From: Halorientalis marina
Lineage (GTDB): Archaea; Halobacteriota; Halobacteria; Halobacteriales; Haloarculaceae
Length of the DNA stretch: 64,000 bases
Assembly: GCF_023028345.1 (NCBI RefSeq)
Contig: NZ_CP095487.1
Location: 868,001 to 932,000 of the forward strand
Direction of reading: 5' to 3'
Part shown: positions 16,069 to 24,099 of the stretch, piece after piece
Layout of the letters: every line of letters begins with the position of its first letter
Numbering within the stretch: the first letter of the stretch is position 1
Position numbers and translations under genes: made by a program
Notes under the pieces: model-generated
The model's input: the letters and a program-made list of their open reading frames with translations, nothing else
Database searches by the model: none
What the model was told of the DNA's origin: nothing

Positions 16069-17868
16069 TCAGGCCGCCTCCGCCTTCGGTTCGGTTCGGA
16101 TCTGGTACGCCTCGAGCAGGTCGTCGAACTCGCGTGCCCCGGCCTGCAGGGCGGTGAGTTCCGCGGCGAGGTCTTCGACGGGGACCCAGACCTGCGCGGT
16201 CGAATCCCGGTCGCGGATCGTCACCCGCTCGACGGAGCCGTCGACGACCCCTTCGGGGTCCACCGTGACACAGAAGGGGGTCCCGGCCTCGTCTTGTCGG
16301 CGGTAGCGACGGCCGATTCGCCCCCCGGCGTCGAACTCGACCGGAAGCCCTGCCGAACGAAGCTCGTCGGCGAGAGACCGTGCCGCGTCGTCGACTGTAT
16401 CGCGGAGGGGGAGGACGGCGGCGAGCGTCGGTGCAACGACCGGGTCCAGGGACATGACGGTCCGCTGATCGTCGCTCCCGGGAACTGCGTCGACCTCGAG
16501 TGCGTGGTGGAGCACGCTGTAGACGATGCGGTCGATGCCGAACGACGGCTCGATGATCTTCGGATGCTCGTGGTCGCCCTCCTTCGTGACCTCGACGCGC
16601 TCCACGTCGACCGCGTCGGTCGGGACCGTCACCTCGCCGTTGCCGAGTTCGACCGTCACCGTGTCGCCGTCGAAGGCGGACGGATCGGCTGCGCCCTTCC
16701 GTTCGAGCGCCTGCTTGACGGCGTCGGCCTGCTCGCCGAACTCCGGCCCGATGACGCTCATGTCCGGATCGACGACGACCTGCTCTTCGGTGCGGGGCGC
16801 GTCGAAGGGCCTGAAGATCTGGTAGGCGGTCTCGTCACCAGTGTGAGCCCCGTGTTTCCGCAGATCGTAGCTCCCGCGGTCGGCGAATCCGGTCACTTCG
16901 AGCCAGTCACTGTCGATCTCCGTTTCGGCGTCCCAGCAGTCAGACGCGTAGTGGGCGCGCTCGTCGGGCTGGTGCTGCCGGAACCGAAGCCGTGCGGGGT
17001 CGATGCCGATGCGGACGTACCACTCCTTCGCGATGCCGATGTAGTACGCGATCCACGGGTCGGCGATGACGCCCTCGTCGACGGCCTCGCCGATCGTCGT
17101 GTCGAACGGGGCGCCGTCGTCTGCCTGCTGGGCCTCGCTCGGGTACAGCGTCACCGGCACCTCGCGAACCCGTTCGAGGTCGGGCTCGTGTTTCGCGGGG
17201 TCGATGAAGTGTTCCAGTTCGGCCTGGGTGAACTCCCGTAGCCGCTCGAGTCCGCCCCGCGGGCTGATCTCGTTGCGGTACGAGCGCCCGATCTGGGTGA
17301 CAGCGAAGGGCAATTGCTTGTTTTCGTACTGTTTGAGTCGGTGGAAGTCGGCGAAGATGCCCTGTGCCGTCTCCGGACGGAGATAGCCGGGCGTCGAGCT
17401 ACCCGGCCCGATGCTGGTCTCGAACATCAGGTTGTGGTCGATCACGGACTGGCCAGTTAGGTCAGTGCCGCACTCGGGACAGACGAGCTCGTGCTCCGCG
17501 ATGAGTGATTCGACCTCCTCGTTGGGGAGTGACTCCGCTTCCTCGATGCCGGTGTTGTCCTCGACGATGTGATCGGCCCGTTCGCTCTGTCCGCACTGTG
17601 GACACTCGACGAGCATGTCGTCGAACCCGTCGAGGTGTCCCGAAGCCTCGAACACGGCTTCGCCCATCACGGTCGGCGCTTCGATCTCGACGTGCCCCTC
17701 CTCGACGGTGAACCGCTGGCGCCAGTCGTTCTCGATTCGCCGCTTGACGCCGGTCCCGTGGGGTCCGAGCGTCCAGAGTCCGCCTTCTCCACCGTAGTTC
17801 TCCGCAGTCTGGTGGAAGAAGCCGACTCGCTTTGCCACACTCCGCAGGTTGTCGTCGTGATCTGTCAT
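16069..17868 (-). CDS. glyS: Glycyl-tRNA synthetase, archaeal/eukaryotic dimeric type
   Basis: A 599-residue class II synthetase that charges tRNA-Gly with glycine in the cytoplasm. Visible landmarks: the N-terminal V-A-K-R-x-G-F-F motif, GGLWTLGPHG, two CxxC pairs (C-P-Q-C and C-P-E-C) of the insertion, motif 2 region R-x-E-I-S-P-R-G-G-L-x-R, the F-x-Q-A-E-x-E-H-F motif, motif 3 EPSFGIDR and the C-terminal anticodon-binding domain. ATG 17868 is preferred over an in-frame start 51 bases upstream that would begin inside the A/T-rich promoter; AAGTATAAGTTAAA lies about 30-38 bases before the ATG. It is divergent from the SIMPL-domain gene. Confidence 0.97.
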   Translation of the reverse strand: MTDHDDNLRSVAKRVGFFHQTAENYGGEGGLWTLGPHGTGVKRRIENDWRQRFTVEEGHVEIEAPTVMGEAVFEASGHLDGFDDMLVECPQCGQSERADHIVEDNTGIEEAESLPNEEVESLIAEHELVCPECGTDLTGQSVIDHNLMFETSIGPGSSTPGYLRPETAQGIFADFHRLKQYENKQLPFAVTQIGRSYRNEISPRGGLERLREFTQAELEHFIDPAKHEPDLERVREVPVTLYPSEAQQADDGAPFDTTIGEAVDEGVIADPWIAYYIGIAKEWYVRIGIDPARLRFRQHQPDERAHYASDCWDAETEIDSDWLEVTGFADRGSYDLRKHGAHTGDETAYQIFRPFDAPRTEEQVVVDPDMSVIGPEFGEQADAVKQALERKGAADPSAFDGDTVTVELGNGEVTVPTDAVDVERVEVTKEGDHEHPKIIEPSFGIDRIVYSVLHHALEVDAVPGSDDQRTVMSLDPVVAPTLAAVLPLRDTVDDAARSLADELRSAGLPVEFDAGGRIGRRYRRQDEAGTPFCVTVDPEGVVDGSVERVTIRDRDSTAQVWVPVEDLAAELTALQAGAREFDDLLEAYQIRTEPKAEAA

Positions 17869-18001
17869 CACAGCCTTGCGTTTCGACTGGTTTAACTTAT
17901 ACTTACCGATAACTAGCAATAATGACTTTGGCTTAGCTATTATTAGTAATTACTAGCTACCGGGGCATAACAACTATCTGTCGACCATCCGACCGGAGCG
18001 C

Positions 18002-18610
18002 ATGGTCGAGAGAACAGTGACGACGACCGGGAGCGGGAACCGGGTACACCCGGTCGAACGGACACACGTCGAACTGGAAGTGAAAGGGGAGGGCCCGTCG
18101 CCGGGGTCGGCTCGGCAGGAAGCGAGTGACACGGGCGCGACGGTGCTAGCATCGCTGCCCGGCGAACTGGGTCGGACGACTGGCGTTCGCATCGACGAGG
18201 GGACGTTTCCCGATGACGACGAGGATCTGCCCTTCACTGCCCGGCAAACCGTCGAAGCGACCCCCATGCCCGACGAAGCAGCGGCAGTCGTCGTCGCAGC
18301 AACCGACGCGGGCGCGTCGGTGACCAGTGTACAGTTCGACCTCACCGAGGAAACGCGAAAACGGCTCTACGACGAGGCGGTGGCCGAGGCGACGACGGCC
18401 GCACGTCACACTGCCAGGCAGATCGCGTCCGCCGAGGAGGCGACGCTCGGGTCAGTTCGAGACGTGACGACTGTCGACCCCGCAGGAATGGGATCGCTCG
18501 TCGATAGTGCACTCGAAGCTGGGCCGCACGACGCCTTCGAGTTTCACCCCGGCCCGGTCACGGTCGAGGCACAGGTCGAGGCAACCTTCGATCTTCTCCC
18601 GGATTCGTAG
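18002..18610 (+). CDS. SIMPL-domain (DUF541) protein
   Basis: A 202-residue protein fitting the SIMPL domain: an opening T-V-T-T-T-G-S-G strand, a repeated alternation of strands with the V-E-x-x-V-E-A-x strand motif, a V-T-S-V-Q-F-x-L strand, then an A-V-A-E-A-T-T-A-A-R helix. Bacterial relatives are periplasmic, but no signal peptide is visible here, so a cytoplasmic location is likely. Biochemical function is not known for the family. It starts at ATG 18002, divergent from glyS, and 130 bases separate it from the FtsZ-like gene on the same strand. Confidence 0.65.
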   Translation: MVERTVTTTGSGNRVHPVERTHVELEVKGEGPSPGSARQEASDTGATVLASLPGELGRTTGVRIDEGTFPDDDEDLPFTARQTVEATPMPDEAAAVVVAATDAGASVTSVQFDLTEETRKRLYDEAVAEATTAARHTARQIASAEEATLGSVRDVTTVDPAGMGSLVDSALEAGPHDAFEFHPGPVTVEAQVEATFDLLPDS

Positions 18611-18740
18611 TATCGCCGGGGCACTCGCACTCACCTTTAGCTGTGACGGGAGCGGTGCCTCCTTCACCGACCAAAAACTGTCAACATATACATTGCTTTC
18701 ATGCTGAAGATATACCCGGCTCCGGTGAGACGGAAAGCAC

Positions 18741-19802
18741 ATGGAAGATATCGTGGAGAAGGCACTCGCGGCCGAGAGAGAAAAGACATCGACGGAGGAC
18801 GGCGACGACATCGAGCTCGGTCCCCCGGAGATCCTCTTGGTGGGTGTCGGCGCGGGTGGGATCGACCGACTCCAGGCGTACGAAGTCCTCCCTGAAACGG
18901 AGACGGCGATGCGTGCACACGCCGAATCGACCCGATCAGTCGTCGTTCCAATCAGTGCTGCCCCGGACGAAACGGAGCGGGCCGATCACGTCGTCTCGCT
19001 GGCCCAGGGAGTCCAGCCGACGGCACGTCGGTCCCGGTGGACCGCAGGCCAGCAGCGAGCACACGACACACGTCGTCAGCTTCGCGATCATGTTGCCGAC
19101 GCGGACTACTGCCTCCTGACCGTCGACACGACGAATCCGATGGCGATGGGGGCAGCAACGGAAATCGCACGCCTCGCGAGCCAGGCGGATGCCCTCCCGG
19201 TATCGATCCCAGTGGTGAACCGAGCGGGCGGCGATACGAAGCTCTCACGCCTGATCGACGCGTCAGCGTCCGTCGTCCCCGTTGACACCGACCGTGTAAC
19301 GGACCACGTCGACGGCCCCACTACCGACGGTCTGGACGGCCCCACCGACCGGGTGGCAGATCTGTTCTCCGTGTTCGTTCGGGTACTCACTGGCGCTTCG
19401 TGCGGGGGGCTGGATCGATCGGCCTGGCACCGACAGCTCTCGAACGGCGGCCTCGGCGTCCTGTGGACCGGGTCGTTCCCACGGACGGCCGACCTCGACA
19501 GCGAGATTCCCGCGAGCATCGACCCACTGTTCGAGAGCGAGTACGGTCGTACGTCGACGGTGTTCGCGTTCCTCCTGCTCGGCGCGGAGGTCACTCGAGC
19601 AGACATGGACGTAATCGAACAGCGGGTGGAGACAGTCTTTGACCCTGCCGGGACAGTCAGTGCTGTCCCGGATGCCGAGCAGCGAGGCCATACACTCGCT
19701 GCGAACACCGATTCTGAAGTCGCCATCGACGACGACGCGGTCCACGTCTCGCTGGTCCAGTTCGTCGACGACGGAACCGAGGGACTCAGAGTCGTTCGGT
19801 GA
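18741..19802 (+). CDS. Non-canonical FtsZ2-like protein lacking GTPase motifs
   Basis: A 353-residue divergent FtsZ homologue. The N-terminus MEDIVEKALAAERE resembles haloarchaeal FtsZ2, the first strand and loop EILLVGVGAGG (31-41) match the T1 region, ADYCLLTVDT (121-130) is the strand before T4, VDTDRV (181-186) matches the P-N-D-R-L strand, and GGLDRSAW (222-229) sits at T7. The T4 loop that should read GGGTGTG reads TTNPMAMGAA, and the final catalytic Asp of T7 is Ala. It is therefore expected neither to bind nor to hydrolyse GTP in the usual way. It may act as a regulator or cap of FtsZ/CetZ filaments or of the nearby tubulin-like pair. ATG 18741 is supported by the family-like N-terminus. 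Confidence 0.7.
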   Translation: MEDIVEKALAAEREKTSTEDGDDIELGPPEILLVGVGAGGIDRLQAYEVLPETETAMRAHAESTRSVVVPISAAPDETERADHVVSLAQGVQPTARRSRWTAGQQRAHDTRRQLRDHVADADYCLLTVDTTNPMAMGAATEIARLASQADALPVSIPVVNRAGGDTKLSRLIDASASVVPVDTDRVTDHVDGPTTDGLDGPTDRVADLFSVFVRVLTGASCGGLDRSAWHRQLSNGGLGVLWTGSFPRTADLDSEIPASIDPLFESEYGRTSTVFAFLLLGAEVTRADMDVIEQRVETVFDPAGTVSAVPDAEQRGHTLAANTDSEVAIDDDAVHVSLVQFVDDGTEGLRVVR

Positions 19803-19884
19803 AGGACACAGCACAGGTATTCGAGCCTGTCCGGGGTGACGAACCGCTTGTCGTCAGCGACTGCCTCGCGGAAGGTGGCGACGG

Positions 19885-20127
19885 TCACACGGAAAACTCG
19901 GTCGCGCCGTAGTCCATGTTCTCCCGGATGTACTGGAGGTTCTCCAACACCAGTACGGGAGGCTCTGTTGAAACCCCATCAATATGACATCCTTCCTCCT
20001 GAAACAGCCGTAGGTAGGGTCTCTGTCCTTGCGTGCTGAATTCAGCAGTCTCATAAAACCCTATCAGATATAACTCATCCAGTCTAGTCAGTTGGCTTCT
20101 GTCTGCCGATTTGGGGTATACGCACAT
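19885..20127 (-). CDS. Small hypothetical protein or gene remnant (80 aa)
   Basis: An 80-codon frame starting ATG at 20127 in DNA of lower GC than the neighbours. The sequence has protein-like composition (Leu, Tyr, Phe, Glu) with a helical D-E-L-Y-L-I-G-F-Y segment, but I recognise no family. It lies at the edge of a stretch containing several gene fragments, so it may be a decayed end of a mobile or defence gene rather than a working gene. Confidence 0.3.
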   Translation of the reverse strand: MCVYPKSADRSQLTRLDELYLIGFYETAEFSTQGQRPYLRLFQEEGCHIDGVSTEPPVLVLENLQYIRENMDYGATEFSV

Positions 20128-20516
20128 CTACTATCCTGAAAGCCAGAAGTTCGTCAAGGCGTGGTTCGATAGTAGCGCCGGCTCAACAGGTCAGAGCCGG
20201 AAACTCACTGCCAGAATATCCAATTACTTTGACATCCAGTATAGTAGACGCTATTGGATTGAATTTCGTTAAACAAGAGCGGCTTGGTCGTTCTGAATAC
20301 AGATGTGTTATGAAATCGGCAGTGGCTGCTGAATACAGAGCGTGCAGTTAGCAGACTGGTCGCTACGTCACAGTACGCCCGTACTCTTTTACTGCCCTCT
20401 GACTTTGCGAGTTGCGGGTCAGGATGACATAGGTGCCACCCGCCGACGACTGACCGCTCGTTCCATTTTCATCCGGTAGCACCAGCCATATTGGCACGCA
20501 ACTCGCCGTGCCTCGC
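20128..20516. other. Low-GC intergenic stretch with possible decayed frame
   Basis: About 390 bases without a convincing gene. A frame on the plus strand is open from 20057 to the TAA at 20270-20272 and encodes aromatic, protein-like residues (for example T-H-I-Y-Y-P-E-S), but has no good start and looks like a remnant. The imperfectly repeated GCTGAATACAGA/CTGAATACAGATG words near 20296 and 20327 suggest a former mobile-element end. Nothing firmer is visible. Confidence 0.3.
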
Positions 20517-20933
20517 ATGCACTACCTGCTTTGGGCAATCCTTGCGCTACTTGCGTACTCGTTAGTGCCCCCGCTCTCGAAACTAGCGTCCGACCAGCTC
20601 CCGATCATGCTGGTCGCACTTATTGCGAACGTGACCATCACAGTCGTCAACCTAGCCGTCGTCCTGTACCTCGACGAGGGTGGGCTGGGGTCGCTGTCCT
20701 CAACACACGGCCTCTACGCGATTGCGGCTGGGGTGTTCCTCACCGTCGGCGTGCTGTCGTACTTTCACTCGCTGTCGATCGGCCCAGTCAGCGTCGTGAC
20801 GCCCATCTTTGGGCTCTTTCTGGTTGGCAGTTCCGTTATCGGGATGGTCGCGTTCGAGGAACCCGCGACGGCGCGCAAAATCGCAGGGCTGGGGTGTGCC
20901 GCTCTTGCGGTTTACCTCACATCCACCGCCTGA
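20517..20933 (+). CDS. Single-repeat EamA/DMT-type membrane protein
   Basis: A 138-residue protein with four to five transmembrane helices (about residues 4-18, 29-50, 67-86, 92-111 and 117-135) and the EamA signature of small multidrug/metabolite transporters, including a G-P-V-S-V-V-T-P-I turn before helix four and an E-E-P segment before the last helix. Typical DMT transporters have two such repeats; this one has one, so it probably works as a dimer. An in-frame GTG at 20508 would add three residues; ATG 20517 is preferred. The substrate is not evident. Confidence 0.8.
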   Translation: MHYLLWAILALLAYSLVPPLSKLASDQLPIMLVALIANVTITVVNLAVVLYLDEGGLGSLSSTHGLYAIAAGVFLTVGVLSYFHSLSIGPVSVVTPIFGLFLVGSSVIGMVAFEEPATARKIAGLGCAALAVYLTSTA

Positions 20934-21039
20934 AATACCCGAGTTGAGACGTTCCACATTCAGTAACTACTTGCGGACACTAGAGGGTATCATACAACAG
21001 TTCATAGACACCGCGTTTTCGACTCTCTCAATCGGTACA

Positions 21040-21219
21040 GTCAGGAAATGGAGATATCGGCCGAGAGGCGAGGTCACCATCCACTACGATCCGGACCGCC
21101 CTAATCGCGCCGTACTCGTGCCGGGTGCGTCGGGATCGATTTCTCTGGTGCTCTTCGGACTGGGGTTCTCCGCCTTTGGGGTCGTCTTCCTGTTGTTCCC
21201 CAGTGGGTTTACACTATAG
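21040..21219 (+). pseudogene. C-terminal fragment of a DUF3592-like membrane protein
   Basis: The frame ending at 21219 encodes a stretch with P-R-G-E-V-T-I-H-Y-D-P-D-R-P followed by A-V-L-V-P-G and a membrane helix. This is the typical end of DUF3592 proteins (a Y-D-P-x-x-P motif, then A-V-L-x-P-G). The N-terminal membrane helix and the first beta part of the family are missing upstream, so this is a decayed fragment. Confidence 0.55.
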
Positions 21220-21269
21220 TCAAGCCTGAGATCGACCTCTCCAATAGATGATGCTGCTGTTGATGAGAC

Positions 21270-21740
21270 GTAGCGCACAACCAGGCGGTCCTCGGCGGTG
21301 TCGGCCACCTCGATGCGCTCGTCCAGCGCGTAGGGCGTGAGGTCCTCCAGACACCGCAATTCGGCGAGCGCGTGGTAGTCGAGTCGCCGGCGCCCCGCCG
21401 GCGTCGCGTCGGTCAGGCGGTCGACGACGCGGCGGTACTTCTCGCCGAGGCCGGCGTCCATCCGCTCGATTGCGCCCTCACGGGTGACGGGACGTTCGAG
21501 GTGAGCGTCGGCGAAGTGCTCCCGCACGGCCGCTAACTCCGCGCGTTCGCTGTCCGTGAGCGAGGGCTCACGGACCTCGTATCGGAACCCATCGCGAGTC
21601 TCGCGGACGGTGGCGACGACGCCGGGGTGGACCTCTTCCTGCCGGTGGACGTCCGGGGCGTACCAGGCCTCGGGGTCGTCGGGCGGTGCTGGCGCTGGGA
21701 CGGTCGGCTGTGACGACTGGCCGGTCCCGAACTGCGACAT
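21270..21740 (-). pseudogene. Truncated type II/IV secretion (pilus) ATPase, N-terminal fragment
   Basis: From ATG 21740 the minus strand encodes the N-terminal domain of a haloarchaeal PilB/VirB11-like secretion ATPase: D-P-E-A-W-Y-A-P-D-V-H, V-H-P-G-V-V-A-T-V-R, Y-E-V-R-E-P-S-L, L-D-Y-H-A-L-A-E-L-R and L-T-P-Y-A-L-D-E-R-I-E-V-A-D. After residue about 156 the homology ends and the frame runs on into the antisense of the DUF3592 fragment. The Walker A, Walker B and C-terminal motor are absent, so the product cannot be an ATPase. The loss probably came with the rearrangements of the 19.8-21.3 kb stretch. Confidence 0.65.
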
Positions 21741-21947
21741 AGCGGGTGTGGCCGCGTTCTGGTTTTTAAACTCTTGTACTGTGATATGTTGGCGAACCAC
21801 ACCGAGTTGGATCGGTCGCGGGGACCCTCGTGACATCGGACGGAAAGTCGGCCGGGCGCTGTCCGTCGTGGCGATGGCTACCGATGCTTGCCCACCCGGG
21901 TTCGTCGTTCACCACCTTTATTATATGTAGTAGTAGAATAATTGGGT

Positions 21948-23999
21948 ATGACACGTTACAGAAGTGGTCCCCTGATGGGCGTGTTGCTCGCCCTGCTCGT
22001 AGTCGTGAGCCTCGTGCCGGCTGGAAGCGCCGGGGCGGCGGCTCCACAACAGTCCGCAGTCCAACAGTCTTCGGCCCAGGAGTCCGCACAGGAGGACGAC
22101 GGGGTAGATAAGGCAGACGAAGTCTACGTTCGCGAGAACGGTGACGCGGTCCTCGTGTACGACCAGGAACAGAGTTCGACCGAGCCCGAGACCCAGGGCG
22201 AGTTCGGACTCGACGTGAGCTCGAACCTCGCGTACCTGCTCGTGACCCAGCCCCGCGAGGGGACTGGCGACACGACCGGCCAGGCGACACTCTCGCTGAC
22301 GCCGACGGAGTTCGTCGGGAACGGCTCGCTCTCGGCACGGCAGCCGGCCCTGCTCGAAGAGTTCTCGATGGAGCTGTCGGGCCAGTCGACCGACCAGAAC
22401 GCCGACGGGACGCTGACGGTCGACGCGACGGTCAACACGGCCGGGACGGGTGCAAACGAGGCATTCAATTCGGTGACGACCTCCGGCGAAATCACGTCGA
22501 CCGCATCGCAGTTCACCGCGACCGGCGACTTCGACGCCGACCTCCAGGCGTCGCCGATGACGTCCGCGACGTCACCGTCCTCGTTCTCCTTCGCCCTCTC
22601 GGAGAGTGACGGCGGGTACACCGTCGACGTGGACCGCAACGAGACGGTCTTCTCCTTCGGCGAGTCCGAGTGGGAGACCCGCGAGTCCGCACTGGAGACA
22701 CTCGAAGAACAGTACCAGCTGACCGCCGAGGAGCTCGAAGGGTCGGCCGACATCACGCTGGAGGAGTACTCCTACACCGAGGTCCCGAGTCCCGGTGAGC
22801 GGTCCTCGAACCAGTACCGGCTCGACATCGCTTACACCGTCGAGTACGCTGACATCGAGAGCCAGCTCGCGGACGCCATCGCGCGGAACATGACGAACGA
22901 CCCCGACCTCGACCTCACCCAACAGGAGGCCGAAGAGTTCGCGACCCGCCTCGAGGAACTCTCGATCAACGACGTCTCGGCGAGCTACGATACTGGTCCC
23001 GAGGCCGTGACCGCCGACTTCTCGGTCGACCTCGAGAACTACGACGCCGCCCTGCTTGGCTTCCTCGAAGTCGCGGAGTCCGCCGATACGGAGGGCGTGA
23101 ACTCGGCGTCGTTCCAGGGCCTGGACCGGCTCCGCTCGCAGATCGAAGCTCAGGAGGCCGCGAACCTCCAGCAGACCTACACCTGGAACGGTGAAGTGAC
23201 GAAGCCGAGCACCCAGTCGGTCACGCTCGACTTCGACGCGAACTACGAGACCGAGAACTGGCAGGCCTACATCTCGGAACTCGACACGCGCGGGATCGAC
23301 ACCCCCCGGACCGAGTACGAGTTCACGGGGACGTCGACCGGCGAGCGGCTGAACTTCGAGGGGAGTGTGACCGCAGAGGGCGACCTCTTCGCCGGGATGA
23401 CCGAGCAGTTCGCGAACGCCACGCAGGACGATCCCGAAGCCCAGCGGGCGCTCGAAGCGTTCCAGCAGTCCGACTTCCAGGTCGGCAGGATGGACGTCAA
23501 CGTCAACGAGAGCACCGTCACCCTCGAGGGCGGTGCCCAGTTCGAGAACATGTCCGCGATCCGTGACGCACTCGCCGAGTCCGAAGAGAATTTCCCCGCG
23601 GGGCTGACGAGCGTCGTTGCCCAGCCGGAAGACGGCGAGACGCGGACCTACGTGACGGTCGAAGGCGCCGTCAGTAGCGGGGCCTCCGAGAGCGACGTTC
23701 GCGCGCTGGAGTACGTCGGCGACGACACGACGATCAATATGGCCGGCGACTGGGACCGCGAGTTCCCCACGCTCGACACCGAGAACGCACGCGACTACCT
23801 CGGTATCGAGGACGAGTCCGCGGGCGACTCCGGGAGTGACGGCGACGAGGGTACCGACGGCGACGAAGGTACCGACGGCACCGACACGGCAGGCAACGAC
23901 ACCAACGCCACGACGACCGGCACCGGTCCCGGCTTCGGCGTCGGACTGGCAGTCGTCGCACTGCTCGTGAGTGCCGTGCTCGTCGCACGCCGCGACTAA
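21948..23999 (+). CDS. Secreted surface protein with PGF-CTERM anchor
   Basis: A 683-residue exported protein. It starts with a Sec-type signal peptide (basic start, hydrophobic core MGVLLALLVVVSLV, A-x-A-like site near residue 28), followed by a large Thr/Ser/Glu-rich extracellular region with repeated beta-type segments and many N-x-S/T sites. The end has an Asp/Gly-rich spacer with repeated DGDEGTDG units and the tail TGPGFGVGLAVVALLV then R-R-D, which is the PGF-CTERM signal processed by archaeosortase A with lipid attachment. No enzyme domain is recognised. ATG 21948 lies about 28 bases after the TATA element (TTATTATATG), as in leaderless genes. Confidence 0.9.
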   Translation: MTRYRSGPLMGVLLALLVVVSLVPAGSAGAAAPQQSAVQQSSAQESAQEDDGVDKADEVYVRENGDAVLVYDQEQSSTEPETQGEFGLDVSSNLAYLLVTQPREGTGDTTGQATLSLTPTEFVGNGSLSARQPALLEEFSMELSGQSTDQNADGTLTVDATVNTAGTGANEAFNSVTTSGEITSTASQFTATGDFDADLQASPMTSATSPSSFSFALSESDGGYTVDVDRNETVFSFGESEWETRESALETLEEQYQLTAEELEGSADITLEEYSYTEVPSPGERSSNQYRLDIAYTVEYADIESQLADAIARNMTNDPDLDLTQQEAEEFATRLEELSINDVSASYDTGPEAVTADFSVDLENYDAALLGFLEVAESADTEGVNSASFQGLDRLRSQIEAQEAANLQQTYTWNGEVTKPSTQSVTLDFDANYETENWQAYISELDTRGIDTPRTEYEFTGTSTGERLNFEGSVTAEGDLFAGMTEQFANATQDDPEAQRALEAFQQSDFQVGRMDVNVNESTVTLEGGAQFENMSAIRDALAESEENFPAGLTSVVAQPEDGETRTYVTVEGAVSSGASESDVRALEYVGDDTTINMAGDWDREFPTLDTENARDYLGIEDESAGDSGSDGDEGTDGDEGTDGTDTAGNDTNATTTGTGPGFGVGLAVVALLVSAVLVARRD

Positions 24000-24099
24000 C
24001 GCCGCCCGCCGCGTTCGCTGCCCGCTTTATTTTTTGGCCGTCGCGCACGGCCCGCCGCGTCTCGCCAAGACATTTATTGGCCGCCCCTGATGTGGCGGT

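Noticed and set aside
18002..18610. The SIMPL-domain gene as a core part of the tubulin-like system
   Set aside because: Only adjacency beyond glyS supports it; no shared promoter box was found, so it is listed as a neighbour only.
20057..20272. Open plus-strand frame of about 72 codons
   Set aside because: Protein-like but lacks a start and a recognisable family; treated as remnant DNA within the graveyard, not as a gene.
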